NCBI RefSeq assembly: GCF_020524045.1 | Contig: NZ_JAIVKL010000001.1 | Span: 186,001 to 250,000, forward strand | Origin: Metabacillus litoralis | GTDB lineage: Bacteria > Bacillota > Bacilli > Bacillales > Bacillaceae | Direction of reading: 5' to 3' | DNA: 64,000 nucleotides | Shown: piece after piece, positions 35,008-44,073 of the stretch | Numbering within the stretch: the stretch's first letter is position 1 | Layout of the letters: the number at the start of each line of letters is the position of its first letter | Notes under the pieces: model-generated | The model's database searches: none | What the model saw: the letters and a program-made list of their open reading frames with translations, nothing else | What the model was told of the DNA's origin: nothing | Translations under genes and position numbers: made by a program

Positions 35008-36786
35008 ATGAGACAAATTGAATATATATTGTTATTAAGAAATGCATTCATTACACAGGGAAATCATGAGGAAATTAAGATAACATCAACAGAATTATCA
35101 AAGATTTTATCTACCTCTGGAAGAAATACAAATTATTTAATTAAAAAGCTGAAAACACAGAATTATCTTAATTGGATTCCTGGCAAAGGAAGAGGAAATC
35201 AATCAACTCTTATCTTTTATCTGTCTTTTTCAGAAATCGCTAATTTATATGTAAAAGCAATGATAAAGGAAAATCGAGTAATCGATATTATTGATTTTGC
35301 ACATTCATTTCTTTCAGATTTTGGCTTGCATGAGATATATACTCTTTTACATCAATCATTAGGAGCTCATATCGAGAAAATAGATTCAGAATACATTAGT
35401 ACTATTAAGCTATTGATTCCACAAGAAATAAAAACATTAGATCCAAAGAATGTTACATTGTATTTTGAGGCACATCTAATTAGTCAGATTTATAACACAC
35501 TTGTCCTTTTCGATGAAATGGAAAATAAACTGACACCTTCACTGGCTTATGATTGGAAAGAACAAGAAAAAGGCAAAAAGTGGACTTTCTTATTAAGAAA
35601 ATCAGTACAATTTCATAATGGTGATCTTTTCACTTCAAAAGATGTTGTTTTTACATTTAATAGATTACTCAATTCACCCCATTCATCTATTTTTTCATTG
35701 CTGAAAGATATTAGAGAAATAGAAATGGTTGGTGATCATATTATTATCTTTCATCTAAAAAAAGCCAATTATTTTTTTCCTAGAATTCTTTCTTCTTTTC
35801 AATGTTCCATCCTTCACCACAATTTCCCTAATAAGGAAGATATAAATGGAACAGGCTCTTTCTTCATAAAAGAGCACTCAGAACAATTTATTCGTTTAAC
35901 AGCTTTTCAAGCATACTTTCAAGAAAGAGCTTTAATTGATCAATTAGACATTTGGATGGATTCATTCTCACAACAAATACCTAATAAAATGACCGAATTA
36001 CTAACACCTTCCATTCATTCACAGAAAGCTTCTATCACACATCATCAACAATTATTGGGAAGTAGATTTTTGATCTTTAATTCAATGAAGCATGGTCCAT
36101 CTTCTGATCCAAATCTTCGTATGGCTATTACCCAGATGGTCAATACAACAAAAATGATTGAGGAATTAGGTGGAAATCGAATCTCAGTAGCTAAAAGCTT
36201 TCTACCAGAAATCAGCAAGACATCTAGTATTATAATACCGTCGATAGAAAGTGCAAAGAATTACCTTAAAAAAAGTCATTATCAAGGAGAAGTAATTAAC
36301 CTATATTACTTTCATTTAAACGAGGGATTTGAAACCGCTACGTGGATAAAAAAGCAGGCAATGAAAATAGGTTTATCTATATCTCTTAAACCTATTTCAT
36401 CTGAAGTCATCGCGAACCAACATTTACAACTTGATGCTGATATCCTTCTTTATTCATCAATCTTAAGTAAAGACATAGAATTAAGTTTATACACTCTATT
36501 CAAAAGTGAAAATTCCTTTATTAGACCATATTTAACGAAAGAAAGCTGTCAATCAATTGATGACAAACTCGAAAAATTTTCACAAAGTGAAGATTCAGCC
36601 GAAAGGAATCAAACGTTATTGCAAATTGAAAAATTCTTAAAAGATCAGTTTTCTATACTTTTTCTATACCATTCTACTAACACACTAAATTATAAATCAC
36701 ATGTAAGAGGAATGCAGGTTAACTCATTTGGTTTAATTGATTTCAGAAAGATTTGGATCGAACCAGATTCATTAATTGTCAAATAA
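35008..36786 (+). CDS. SgrR-type transcriptional regulator with solute-binding domain
   Basis: 592 residues; start at 35008 behind ATGGAGGACGCT (the longer ORF from TTG at 34981 runs through that site). N-terminal winged-helix of the SgrR type (ITSTELSKILSTSGRNTNYLIKKLKTQNYL shown by SGRNTNYLIKKL), linker, then residues about 130-590 similar to SBP_bac_5 peptide-binding proteins (KWTFLLRKSVQFHNGDLFTSKDVVFTFNR, key HNGDLFTSKDVVFTFNR). No signal peptide, consistent with a cytosolic one-component sensor. E. coli SgrR responds to phosphosugar stress and activates a divergent RNA and an MFS exporter gene, which mirrors this arrangement. Confidence 0.87.
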   Translation: MRQIEYILLLRNAFITQGNHEEIKITSTELSKILSTSGRNTNYLIKKLKTQNYLNWIPGKGRGNQSTLIFYLSFSEIANLYVKAMIKENRVIDIIDFAHSFLSDFGLHEIYTLLHQSLGAHIEKIDSEYISTIKLLIPQEIKTLDPKNVTLYFEAHLISQIYNTLVLFDEMENKLTPSLAYDWKEQEKGKKWTFLLRKSVQFHNGDLFTSKDVVFTFNRLLNSPHSSIFSLLKDIREIEMVGDHIIIFHLKKANYFFPRILSSFQCSILHHNFPNKEDINGTGSFFIKEHSEQFIRLTAFQAYFQERALIDQLDIWMDSFSQQIPNKMTELLTPSIHSQKASITHHQQLLGSRFLIFNSMKHGPSSDPNLRMAITQMVNTTKMIEELGGNRISVAKSFLPEISKTSSIIIPSIESAKNYLKKSHYQGEVINLYYFHLNEGFETATWIKKQAMKIGLSISLKPISSEVIANQHLQLDADILLYSSILSKDIELSLYTLFKSENSFIRPYLTKESCQSIDDKLEKFSQSEDSAERNQTLLQIEKFLKDQFSILFLYHSTNTLNYKSHVRGMQVNSFGLIDFRKIWIEPDSLIVK

Positions 36787-37116
36787 GAAGTAATCAAAAT
36801 ACGTCATCAGTAAAACAGTACAAAAAGAAGCAGCAGATGAACAAACAAGTGTATCAGCTTTCGTTTTAACAAGGAGATTTGGGTATAATGGAAAACACTA
36901 ATAATTAGGGTCTTTAGTTGCAGTTTCCCATAAATTTTATGATTATGCATACTTGATTGATTTCTATAATTTCTTTCATTATCCCCAGCTTTTTTCCATC
37001 AATAATTTATTTTTTCTATAAAAGATGAATTAATGTAAAACTATTTCCTTTCTCACCCTAAACAACAATATCTTTAACAAACAAAATAAATAGTCTAAAC
37101 CTTATTTACTATACGA
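36787..37116. other. Intergenic region
   Basis: 330 bp with no supported ORF, no hairpin with a T run and no match to the window's repeat families. Confidence 0.4.
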
Positions 37117-37287
37117 TTATTTATCTTTTCGATAATCTGGTGCAATTATCATTCCTAATAAAACAAGTGCATAACCGCTCATGCGAAACACTCTATTATC
37201 CTCTAAATTCGTTGTTACATATAAACCGTAAATTGTTATACTAATCCCTATTAATGCGATAATAATACCAGCTGTTATTCTTTTCAC
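37117..37287 (-). CDS. Small membrane protein, unknown
   Basis: 56 residues from GTG at 37287, since AAAGGA lies 9 bases upstream; an ATG 9 bp earlier touches that site. Two membrane helices (about 4-24 and 35-52) separated by a polar loop with TTNLEDNRVFR, and a charged tail DYRKDK. It starts 13 bp after the DUF418 stop and is probably co-transcribed. No family recognised. Confidence 0.6.
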   Translation of the reverse strand: MKRITAGIIIALIGISITIYGLYVTTNLEDNRVFRMSGYALVLLGMIIAPDYRKDK

Positions 37288-37300
37288 TGTATTCATTCCT

Positions 37301-38482
37301 TTATAATTGTATAGAGTTCTCATGTTTGCCTAGTCTTTTTCTTCTAAATGTAAAATAAGTACAAATCCTTAGTAATTTTTCCAATGGTCCCACTCTAAAA
37401 TGTTTTAGATACCAAGAGCTCGAAATTATTTGCAAAAGAAATATGCCTAAAGCAACAAAAATACCATTTAAAATTCCTAACTCTCCAAATTTTCCTAACC
37501 CATAGCCATAGAAAATGAAGGTACAAATAATGGTTTGTAAAAGATAATTACTTAATGAGAGAACACCAACATGTTCAAACATTCTTACAAACTTGTATTT
37601 TTTAGTTATTGTATATAAGGTAGCAAATAAGCTGATATAACCTAAGGCTAGCAGATTTCCACCAAGCATGCCTAGTACTCCACTCCACTGCCAACTAGGA
37701 ATTAGAAGATTAAAGGTTTTAAAGATTAGTCCTATTGGTAAAAGTATAGAGGTTCCAATAACATAACAGACTTTTTCCTCTTCTACATTCATAAACCAGT
37801 TCTTTTTCGCTGCATACATCCCGAATAAAAACAGTGAAGCTGTTAAAAAAGGCATAAATATTATGATGAAAATATATAATTCAACTGGTATTTCAAGTGG
37901 CATTTCGTTCAAACGGTGAAATTTGATTTCTGAATAGCTTCCATTACCATATACATCTATTGTTTGAAGTACATATTCTTTCATTTGCTTTTTTTCTGCT
38001 GGTGTTTCTTCAAGCAAACCGACAAAACCAATTAACGCAGTGATACATAGGAAAATTAAACCCCAAATCATTATTGTTTTCTTTTTTCTATTTAAAAACA
38101 TTAGTAGAAAGATTCCCATAAAACCATAAAACAGTAATATATCTCCTTCCCATAAAAACTCAGAATGAATATATCCTATTATCATTAAAACAAATGATCT
38201 CTTTATGAATGTTCGTTTTATTTTGATTCCTCTATACTGTAAACTTTCCTTCATTTTCACCATGGAATATCCAAATAGAAATGTAAAAATCGGCATAAAA
38301 CTTCCTTCAATAAAGATTTTTACAATATAATAAAAAATCTGATCGTTTGAAGATATAGAAAAATAGTGAAGCTCATCTTTCCCCCATAGTCCGTATTGAA
38401 AAATCAGCATATTAGCCAATAAAATTCCTAATAAACTAAAACCTCTCATCGCATCTATAGCCCTAACTCTTGAATTTCTCAT
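37301..38482 (-). CDS. DUF418 family membrane protein
   Basis: 394 residues from ATG at 38482 (AGGGGGCTTGTGAA upstream); a longer ORF to 38584 would run into the promoter of the divergent response regulator. About ten membrane segments. N-terminal RVRAIDAMRGFSLLGILLANM and C-terminal FRVGPLEKLLRI are the signatures of the DUF418/YeiB group, distant relatives of acyltransferase-3 proteins. Role unknown, possibly transfer across the membrane. Divergent to the two-component system, a likely regulatory link. Confidence 0.87.
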   Translation of the reverse strand: MRNSRVRAIDAMRGFSLLGILLANMLIFQYGLWGKDELHYFSISSNDQIFYYIVKIFIEGSFMPIFTFLFGYSMVKMKESLQYRGIKIKRTFIKRSFVLMIIGYIHSEFLWEGDILLFYGFMGIFLLMFLNRKKKTIMIWGLIFLCITALIGFVGLLEETPAEKKQMKEYVLQTIDVYGNGSYSEIKFHRLNEMPLEIPVELYIFIIIFMPFLTASLFLFGMYAAKKNWFMNVEEEKVCYVIGTSILLPIGLIFKTFNLLIPSWQWSGVLGMLGGNLLALGYISLFATLYTITKKYKFVRMFEHVGVLSLSNYLLQTIICTFIFYGYGLGKFGELGILNGIFVALGIFLLQIISSSWYLKHFRVGPLEKLLRICTYFTFRRKRLGKHENSIQL

Positions 38483-38629
38483 TTCACAAGCCCCCTTCCT
38501 CTTATACATCCACTTTACAATTTCAAGCTTTCTATAATGAAAACAGAAATTTACGATTGGATAAATTTTTACAAATTTGTTCAACTTCTGGTAAGGTTCG
38601 TGTGCTAGGATGATTGTGAGGTGACAATT

Positions 38630-39340
38630 ATGAAGGAAATACGAATATTAATTGTGGATGATGAAAAATCAATTGTAAAAATGTTGGAAACTGTATTACG
38701 GAAAGAAGGTTTCCAATTAATAGATAAAGCTTATAACACAAAAGAAGCGTTAACTATATTAAATAAGCATAAAGTGGACATGATCATCTTAGATGTTATG
38801 TTACCAGATCAAAGTGGATTTGATGTTTTACCAAATATTCGTGAGCTCTCTGAAGCATATGTTTTATTTTTAACAGCAAGAGTATCTGATTTGGATGTAC
38901 TCACTGGATTTGCCATTGGTGGTGATGATTATGTAACAAAGCCCTTTAACCCTCTAGAGGTTGTAGCTAGATTAAAGGCGTATATAAGAAGATCAACAAA
39001 ATTGACTAACTTACAAGTAAAACAATCAACAAACAAATATGATTATGGACGTTTTACTTTGTTTTCTGAATCAGGAGAATTATTTGTTTAAAATGCACTT
39101 GTGCCTTGTCCTGCCCAAGTGTATATGTTGCTATTATATTTTTGTAAGCATCCAAATAAGATCTTATCAAAAACAGAATTGCTGGAAGCTGTATGGGGAT
39201 TCGACCATTATGTTGATGATAATACAGTAGCAGTTCATATTCGTCGTATAAGAGAAAGAATTGAAGAAGATCCTAGTCAACCTAAGCTCCTCTTGACAGT
39301 ACGTGGTCTAGGTTACAAATTGGTGAGGAACTCTTCATGA
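38630..39340 (+). pseudogene. OmpR-family response regulator split by an in-frame TAA stop
   Basis: Start at 38630 (TGAGGTGAC upstream). Residues 1-120 are an intact receiver domain (acidic pair D10-D11, phosphoacceptor D55 in ILDVMLPD, K104 in TKPFNP). Codon 154 is TAA (39089-39091), directly after GELFV; the same frame then continues without interruption through NALVPCPAQVYMLLLYFC and a full OmpR-type winged helix (AVWGFDHYVDDNTVAVHI, VRGLGYKLV) to 39340. There is no frameshift: a single base change would restore a 236-residue regulator. GTG at 39101 could restart the DNA-binding half, but without a clear ribosome binding site. The kinase gene overlaps the end (ATGA), so the pair was a coupled operon. 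Confidence 0.85.
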
Positions 39341-41085
39341 GAGCCCTAAGAAATAGACTTATATTTCATTTTTCTTTACAATTTATATGTATATCAATCG
39401 CGATTGCTTTAATTGTCGTTATTTTATTTATGATGCTTTTAACACATATTGTGAAAGAAGAGCTAAAAATGAACTTAACAACAGGTTCTCTTGAAGGAAT
39501 CATCACAGAAACAGAAATTACAGATGATCGAGCTGATATTCCTGAAAATTGGTTAGCACTACTTAAAAAGAAAAATATGTGGATCCAAATCATTAATAAA
39601 AATGGCCATGTCATTGAAGGTTATAATACACCCCCTGATCTTCCTATTAATTATTCAATAAATGATATACATTTAATCGATCAAAATCAAAAGATAAAAG
39701 AGTATACCACGATTACTGAACTTGATACGACCTATGAAGATCCTTATTATTACATACTAGGGTTTGAGGATTTGCAAACAAAAAAATTACAAAGACTTTT
39801 TTCTACCTATAATGAAAATGGCACAATCCCCCAAAAGTATTTATACAAAATTGAAAAAGAATTACTAAAAAAAGAAGAAACAATTCATGTGATTGATGCT
39901 AGTGGTGATGTTATCCAATCAGTTGGAAAAAACATCTTACAATCAGAGAAATACCTACCATTAGATCTACTCACTCGAAAAAAAGCTCCTGGATTTTATT
40001 TAACTGGAACGTCATTTTATCATGATCCCAATTCTGACTTAATATGGTTACACATAAGTCCTAAAGAAAAAGAAGAAACATCCAGGTTAACAACTTTAGA
40101 ACAATTTGTACTTGCAACAGTTATTGTTGGAGCAACTGTATTTATTCTAACGATATCATTATCTATATGGAATGGGTTCCGCTATGGTCAACCTTTATTA
40201 ATTTTCACGAGTTGGTTAGAGCGAATGGGTAATAGACAATATGAAGAAGTGTTAACGGAAAAAGAACGAAGAAAAATATTCCGAAAAAATGGAAAAGTTC
40301 GTGTAAGATATCGATTATATCGAGAAGTTATTAATGCATTTTATGAGATGACTGAGAGGTTATCAGCTTCTGAAAAAGAAAAACAACAATTAGAAAAAAC
40401 GAGAGAAGAATGGATGACTGGTATTTCACATGATCTAAGAACACCCCTTTCTTCCATGAAAGGCTATGGACATATTCTTGAAAGTGGAAATTATGAATGG
40501 TCCAAAGAGGAATTAATTGAGATCGGACATACGATTGTCGTAAAAAGTGATTATATGCAAACTCTATTAGAAGACTTCATCCTAACTTTTCAAATCAAAA
40601 ACAAAGCATTGCCACTGACAAAGAAGGTAATTGATTTAAATAGTGTAACAAATCAAATGATAACAAAATTCCAAAAAGATCGTACGTTGAGAAATACTTC
40701 AATACTCTTTCATTATAGTCAAGAAACAGCTTATGTTACACTTGATAGTAAATGGTTCGAAAGAATGATAGATAATTTGATCCTCAATAGCATAAAGCAC
40801 AACCCTCCAGGTGTTACGATTATAATAAAGATCACAGTAGATTTTTCTACTAATCATGTCATTTTATCTGTAATTGATAACGGAACTGGAATGGATAAAG
40901 AAACACGTGAGCAATTATTTAATCGCTATTATAGAGGAACTAGTACAGAAGAAAATAATGATGGAACTGGTTTGGGCATGAATATTGCAAAAGGAATAGC
41001 AGAATTACATCATGCAACAATAGAAGTTGATTCAGAAGTAAATATAGGTACAACTGTAAAAATCATCTTTCCATTATCTCAATGA
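39337..41085 (+). CDS. Sensor histidine kinase
   Basis: 582 residues. TM1 at about 9-40, extracytoplasmic sensor region of about 220 residues, TM2 near 265-287, then a HAMP-like linker and kinase core: H box ISHDLRTPLSSMKG with His365, N box NLILNSIKHNP, G1 DNGTGMD, and G2 GTGLGMNIAKGI. Autophosphorylates and passes phosphate to the partner regulator just upstream, with which its ATG overlaps by 4 bp. That regulator carries a stop codon, so the kinase may be orphaned. Membrane protein; signal unknown. Confidence 0.92.
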   Translation: MRALRNRLIFHFSLQFICISIAIALIVVILFMMLLTHIVKEELKMNLTTGSLEGIITETEITDDRADIPENWLALLKKKNMWIQIINKNGHVIEGYNTPPDLPINYSINDIHLIDQNQKIKEYTTITELDTTYEDPYYYILGFEDLQTKKLQRLFSTYNENGTIPQKYLYKIEKELLKKEETIHVIDASGDVIQSVGKNILQSEKYLPLDLLTRKKAPGFYLTGTSFYHDPNSDLIWLHISPKEKEETSRLTTLEQFVLATVIVGATVFILTISLSIWNGFRYGQPLLIFTSWLERMGNRQYEEVLTEKERRKIFRKNGKVRVRYRLYREVINAFYEMTERLSASEKEKQQLEKTREEWMTGISHDLRTPLSSMKGYGHILESGNYEWSKEELIEIGHTIVVKSDYMQTLLEDFILTFQIKNKALPLTKKVIDLNSVTNQMITKFQKDRTLRNTSILFHYSQETAYVTLDSKWFERMIDNLILNSIKHNPPGVTIIIKITVDFSTNHVILSVIDNGTGMDKETREQLFNRYYRGTSTEENNDGTGLGMNIAKGIAELHHATIEVDSEVNIGTTVKIIFPLSQ

Positions 41086-41097
41086 ATGATTTAGAGT

Positions 41098-41298
41098 ATG
41101 CGTGTTGAACGTTTTTAATCAAGGCTGTTTTGTAAACTTTGTTGCTTTAACAACTCCAAGTAAACAGCACTATATAAATCATAGTGTCATCTTTTCTTCA
41201 TAAGATAGTACCTATTTAGCTATAATGACAGTGTTTTCACTGCATAATTAGGTCAATTAGCAACAATCTTTCAGAAAAGAGCCTTAATCAACACGCAT
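41098..41298 (+). terminator. Terminator of the two-component operon, with an element in its loop
   Basis: ATGCGTGTTGA (41098-41108) and TCAACACGCAT (41288-41298) are an 11-bp perfect inverted repeat followed by seven Ts in total. Between them lies a ~165-bp repeat element flanked by AATC on both sides. Removing the element and one AATC leaves a normal 11-bp stem with a 10-base loop. Confidence 0.8.
41121..41285. mobile_element. MITE-like element, family 2, copy A
   Basis: Begins AAGGCTGTTTTGTAAAC and ends GAAAAGAGCCTT; its ends read inward as imperfect ~26-bp inverted repeats (AAGGCTSTTTT...TTGTTGCT). AATC occurs at both flanks and may be a target-site duplication. No ORF, so it would need a transposase from elsewhere. 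Further copies at 42411 and 59320. Confidence 0.8.
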
Positions 41299-41303
41299 TT
41301 TTT

Positions 41304-42068
41304 TCAATAACCACTACAAATTTGTACTTGTCGAATGTTCATCTTTGTCATCTTATAAGCCTCCAATATCCCATAATCAGCTATATCTTTTTTAAGAATT
41401 TTTTTCATAGGGATTTCTACTGTAAAATCACTCTTAAATGGAAACGGATCTATTCTTATTTCTTTCTTACTATTCCACTCAACCAGAAACCTATCACGTT
41501 CAAAAAATGAGAAAGGTTGCTTAATTCCTTGTTGAAACCACTCATGAACTTGATTACCAGTAACCCCATTCTCTTGCATACAAACAAACAATGAAAAAGA
41601 ATCGCAAAATTTCAACAGATTATAATGAAACAAAATTTCATCATCATGACATATTATCTTTTTTCTTAATTCCTTCTGTCTGTTTTTTTCATCTTTCACG
41701 AAACAGCTTATTTGATAATCTTCATTTATATTATTGAAAAAATTCGTATAATGAATACTACAAATTAAACCGGCATATAAACTATATTTTTGAACTTCAT
41801 TTATACCTTTCGTGTAACATGTTAATTTTAGTGACTCAGGAAAATCAATAAATGAATACGGTCGAGAATAACGTTCATTCCATATTGGTGATGCATCCAT
41901 TTCAATCCATGCCCGATCATGTTGTGCTATAGCTAGATATACATCTTCTTTTTTCTCAGAAAAAAGAAAAAATTCTTCTTTCCAGTTTTTTGCAAAAGAA
42001 TTAGATAAAAGTGCATGTTCATGTTGTTCAGTCATCACAAAAGAAGATGGCGTTTCATAAACAATCAT
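41304..42068 (-). CDS. DUF3891 family protein
   Basis: 254 residues, ATG at 42068 behind TAGGAGGTAAAG. Soluble; blocks TEQHEHALLSNSFAKNW, AIAQHDRAWIEMD and CHDDEILFHYNLLKFCDSFSL fit DUF3891, whose His/Asp pattern (QHD, CHDDE) suggests an HD-like metal site. Function unknown in the family. It converges with the kinase gene and ends 6 bp beyond that operon's terminator. Confidence 0.82.
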   Translation of the reverse strand: MIVYETPSSFVMTEQHEHALLSNSFAKNWKEEFFLFSEKKEDVYLAIAQHDRAWIEMDASPIWNERYSRPYSFIDFPESLKLTCYTKGINEVQKYSLYAGLICSIHYTNFFNNINEDYQISCFVKDEKNRQKELRKKIICHDDEILFHYNLLKFCDSFSLFVCMQENGVTGNQVHEWFQQGIKQPFSFFERDRFLVEWNSKKEIRIDPFPFKSDFTVEIPMKKILKKDIADYGILEAYKMTKMNIRQVQICSGY

Positions 42069-42159
42069 TTTTCTTTACCTCCTAATCTTTACTTTTCTTT
42101 GTAACAGATCTTTTAAGATAAATTTATTTTAGATAAATAACTATTTAAACAAAGGTGCT

Positions 42160-42335
42160 TTTAAATCTTGTTATAGATTTCCGTTACAGTCATTCACTTT
42201 CTGCTAGAAAAAACATTCACCTTAGACTAGAGGAAAACTCCTTGTGTAAACTGCGCGACAATGAAATCTCCGATGTAGCACTTCTCAATGCAGGAGTCTC
42301 ATATTTTCTCCTCCAATCAACAAAGTAGTCAAAAT
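42160..42335. repeat. Decayed intergenic repeat, family 3
   Basis: Opens AATCTTGTTATAGATTTCCG and TTACAGTCATTCAC, closes GCAGGAGTCTCAT...CTCCAATCAACAAAGTAGTC. The ends relate to the copy at 44646. Noncoding and mutated. Confidence 0.65.
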
Positions 42336-42410
42336 CAATAATAAACTTTACAGGGTCTAAACAAAAAAACTTAACAAACAATTCAATTTATTAATGCTTT
42401 TCCTTTTTAG

Positions 42411-42573
42411 TTAAGGCTCTTGTCCGAAGGATTGTTATTATTCAACCTAATTACCCTTTTAGTAACAATGTTTTTATCATATATAAGTACTATTCTAAGA
42501 AGAAAAGATACCACTAGACTTTATACAGTGCAATTTTCTTCATAGGACTAAAGGCGACAAAGTTTACTAAAAC
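42411..42573. mobile_element. MITE-like element, family 2, copy C (inverted)
   Basis: Inverted relative to copy A. TTAAGGCTCTTGTCC at one end and GACAAAGTTTACTAAAAC at the other correspond to copy A's ends. The inner block GGTATCTTTTCTTCTTAG (minus strand) matches TGTCATCTTTTCTTCATAAG of copy A. No ORF. Confidence 0.75.
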
Positions 42574-42856
42574 AAACATAATTATAATTAAAAGTGTACA
42601 TGTTTTTATTATATATAGAAAACTTGATTTATGTACCAACCTTGATCGATAGTTTTATGGGCATAAAGTATTGAAATTATGTGATTTATGAAGGATAAGA
42701 ATATCTAAGCAGCACATACTTATGGGCAAATATGAATTCCATAATCACTTGTGTAAAACTCGATTAAAGCGTACTAAAATTAACTGGAAACAATTTATAA
42801 AAAAACTGAGCTTAAATGAAAACATATTCTAACAGTAATTGGTATACCACCATTTC

Positions 42857-42885
42857 TTTACAAATAATATGACACATGTTAAAAT
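42857..42885 (+). promoter_or_regulatory. Sigma-A promoter of the small RNA
   Basis: TTTACA (42857-42862), 17-bp spacer, TAAAAT (42880-42885). Expected start near 42892, at the foot of a 16-bp stem. Confidence 0.65.
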
Positions 42886-42890
42886 TTTAT

Positions 42891-42991
42891 CTATTGTCCC
42901 CTTCGAAACATTCGCTTGTTGCGGGACACTTAACCATGTACGGATCGAAGGGGACAATAGGTGACTACACGTAAAGTGTAGTCACTTTTTT
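42891..42991 (+). ncRNA. Putative structured small RNA with terminator
   Basis: About 100 nt. Stem 1: CTATTGTCCCCTTCGA (42891-42906) pairs without error with TCGAAGGGGACAATAG (42945-42960) around a 38-base loop. Stem 2: GTGACTACAC (42961-42970) pairs with GTGTAGTCAC (42976-42985), loop GTAAA, then six Ts: a textbook terminator directly abutting stem 1. A promoter is correctly placed upstream. A 12-codon frame (ATG at 42936, stop in the terminator loop) exists, so a leader-peptide/attenuator function for the gene at 43163 is an alternative. I do not recognise the family. Confidence 0.68.
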
Positions 42992-43162
42992 AATTGAGCA
43001 AAATCAAGTTAACAATATATCATTTTCAAAGATATCCTTAAGAATTTCATTAAAAATAATAGTGATAATACAATTTATCTGCTATTATTAAAAGTAAGTG
43101 TATCAAGTTAAAAATGGCTATAAAATGACGACGATTATGGTGTTATTCTAGGAGGAGCTACT

Positions 43163-43369
43163 ATGTTACGTACATATGAATTTTTATATTTACCAACAGA
43201 CGTCGGTACCATTCGAGTAGATATTTTTTATAAGCACGCTATTTTCCATGTTCAAGCTGAGTTGAATGGTTTAATGTCATCTTCTTATGACCGAAAAAAA
43301 GTTGACGCTGTAAAAAAATCCTTACTCCTGTTAGCAAAAGAACATCATGCTTTTGGGCATCATGAATAG
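43163..43369 (+). CDS. Small conserved-looking protein of unknown function
   Basis: 68 residues, ATG at 43163 preceded by TAGGAGGAGCT. Mixed alpha/beta composition (RVDIFYKHAIFHVQAELNG), C-terminal HHAFGHHE histidine-rich tail that might bind metal. No signal peptide or membrane segment. It lies 172 bp after the putative small RNA and before yneK. No family recognised. Confidence 0.7.
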   Translation: MLRTYEFLYLPTDVGTIRVDIFYKHAIFHVQAELNGLMSSSYDRKKVDAVKKSLLLLAKEHHAFGHHE

Positions 43370-43480
43370 CCATAAAATATTTATATTGAAGGATTGTTCA
43401 ACTTACTTAAGTAGAATAGCCCAAGCATAGTTTTGATATCAAATTAATTTATAAGACTGTTTTGTTAGAGGTGATATAAA

Positions 43481-43906
43481 ATGTTAGATGGATGGTTTTT
43501 ATGGTTTATATTGTTTTGGGTTGTATTCCTAATATCAATGTTCGCCATTGGTGGATTTTTTATGTTTCGAAAGTTCTTACAAAGACTTCCTAAAGAAGAT
43601 GGTAAATCAGATCTTGATTGGCAAGATTATTACTTAGAAAAAACTAGGCATTTATGGAAACAAAAAGAAAAAGATTTATTAGAAGACTTAGTAGAGCCTG
43701 TACCAGAGTTATTTCGTGATGTGGCCCGTGCAAAGATAGCTGGAAGAATTGGTCAGCTTGCAATAAAAGAAAACTCATCAACGATTACGTTAGACTTAAT
43801 TATTCGAGGGTATATAATGGCTACACCTAAAAGAGATCATAAATTCCTTATGAAACGATTAAAAGAAAAACAAATAGATTACTCTCCATATAAAGCATTA
43901 TTTTAA
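43481..43906 (+). CDS. yneK: YneK-type DUF2621 protein
   Basis: 141 residues with one N-terminal membrane helix (about 4-27), then a soluble basic domain (KSDLDWQDYYLEKTRHLW and IAGRIGQLAIKENSS). Matches the DUF2621 family, represented by B. subtilis YneK, and sits next to ccdC (yneJ) as in that species, in convergent orientation. RBS TAGAGGTGATA. Function unknown. Confidence 0.85.
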   Translation: MLDGWFLWFILFWVVFLISMFAIGGFFMFRKFLQRLPKEDGKSDLDWQDYYLEKTRHLWKQKEKDLLEDLVEPVPELFRDVARAKIAGRIGQLAIKENSSTITLDLIIRGYIMATPKRDHKFLMKRLKEKQIDYSPYKALF

Positions 43907-44020
43907 GGGATAAATAAATAAGATAGCATTAAGACTCGTTTAGGAGAAGCATGTTCATGTACGAAGCCCCTACAGGTGTGTTTACATCGAAGATTTCTTT
44001 TACCGCTAGCGAAGTCTAAT

Positions 44021-44059
44021 AAGAAAAATCCGAAACAACATAGGTTTCGGATTTTTCTT
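44021..44059. terminator. Bidirectional terminator between yneK and ccdC
   Basis: 16-bp perfect stem AAGAAAAATCCGAAAC / GTTTCGGATTTTTCTT with a 7-base loop; T-rich arms serve both directions. Confidence 0.9.
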
Positions 44060-44073
44060 ATTTATGTTCTTAT

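Noticed and set aside
39086-39110. Frameshift in the response regulator
   Set aside because: The upstream and downstream halves are in the same frame (offset 480 bp from 38621, divisible by three). Only the TAA interrupts, so it is a nonsense codon and not a frameshift.
42891-42991. RoxS/RsaE small RNA
   Set aside because: The CCCCTT stretch is shared in general terms, but the known repeated CCCCUUUGUUU motifs and the single-stranded layout are absent; here it is paired in a perfect stem.
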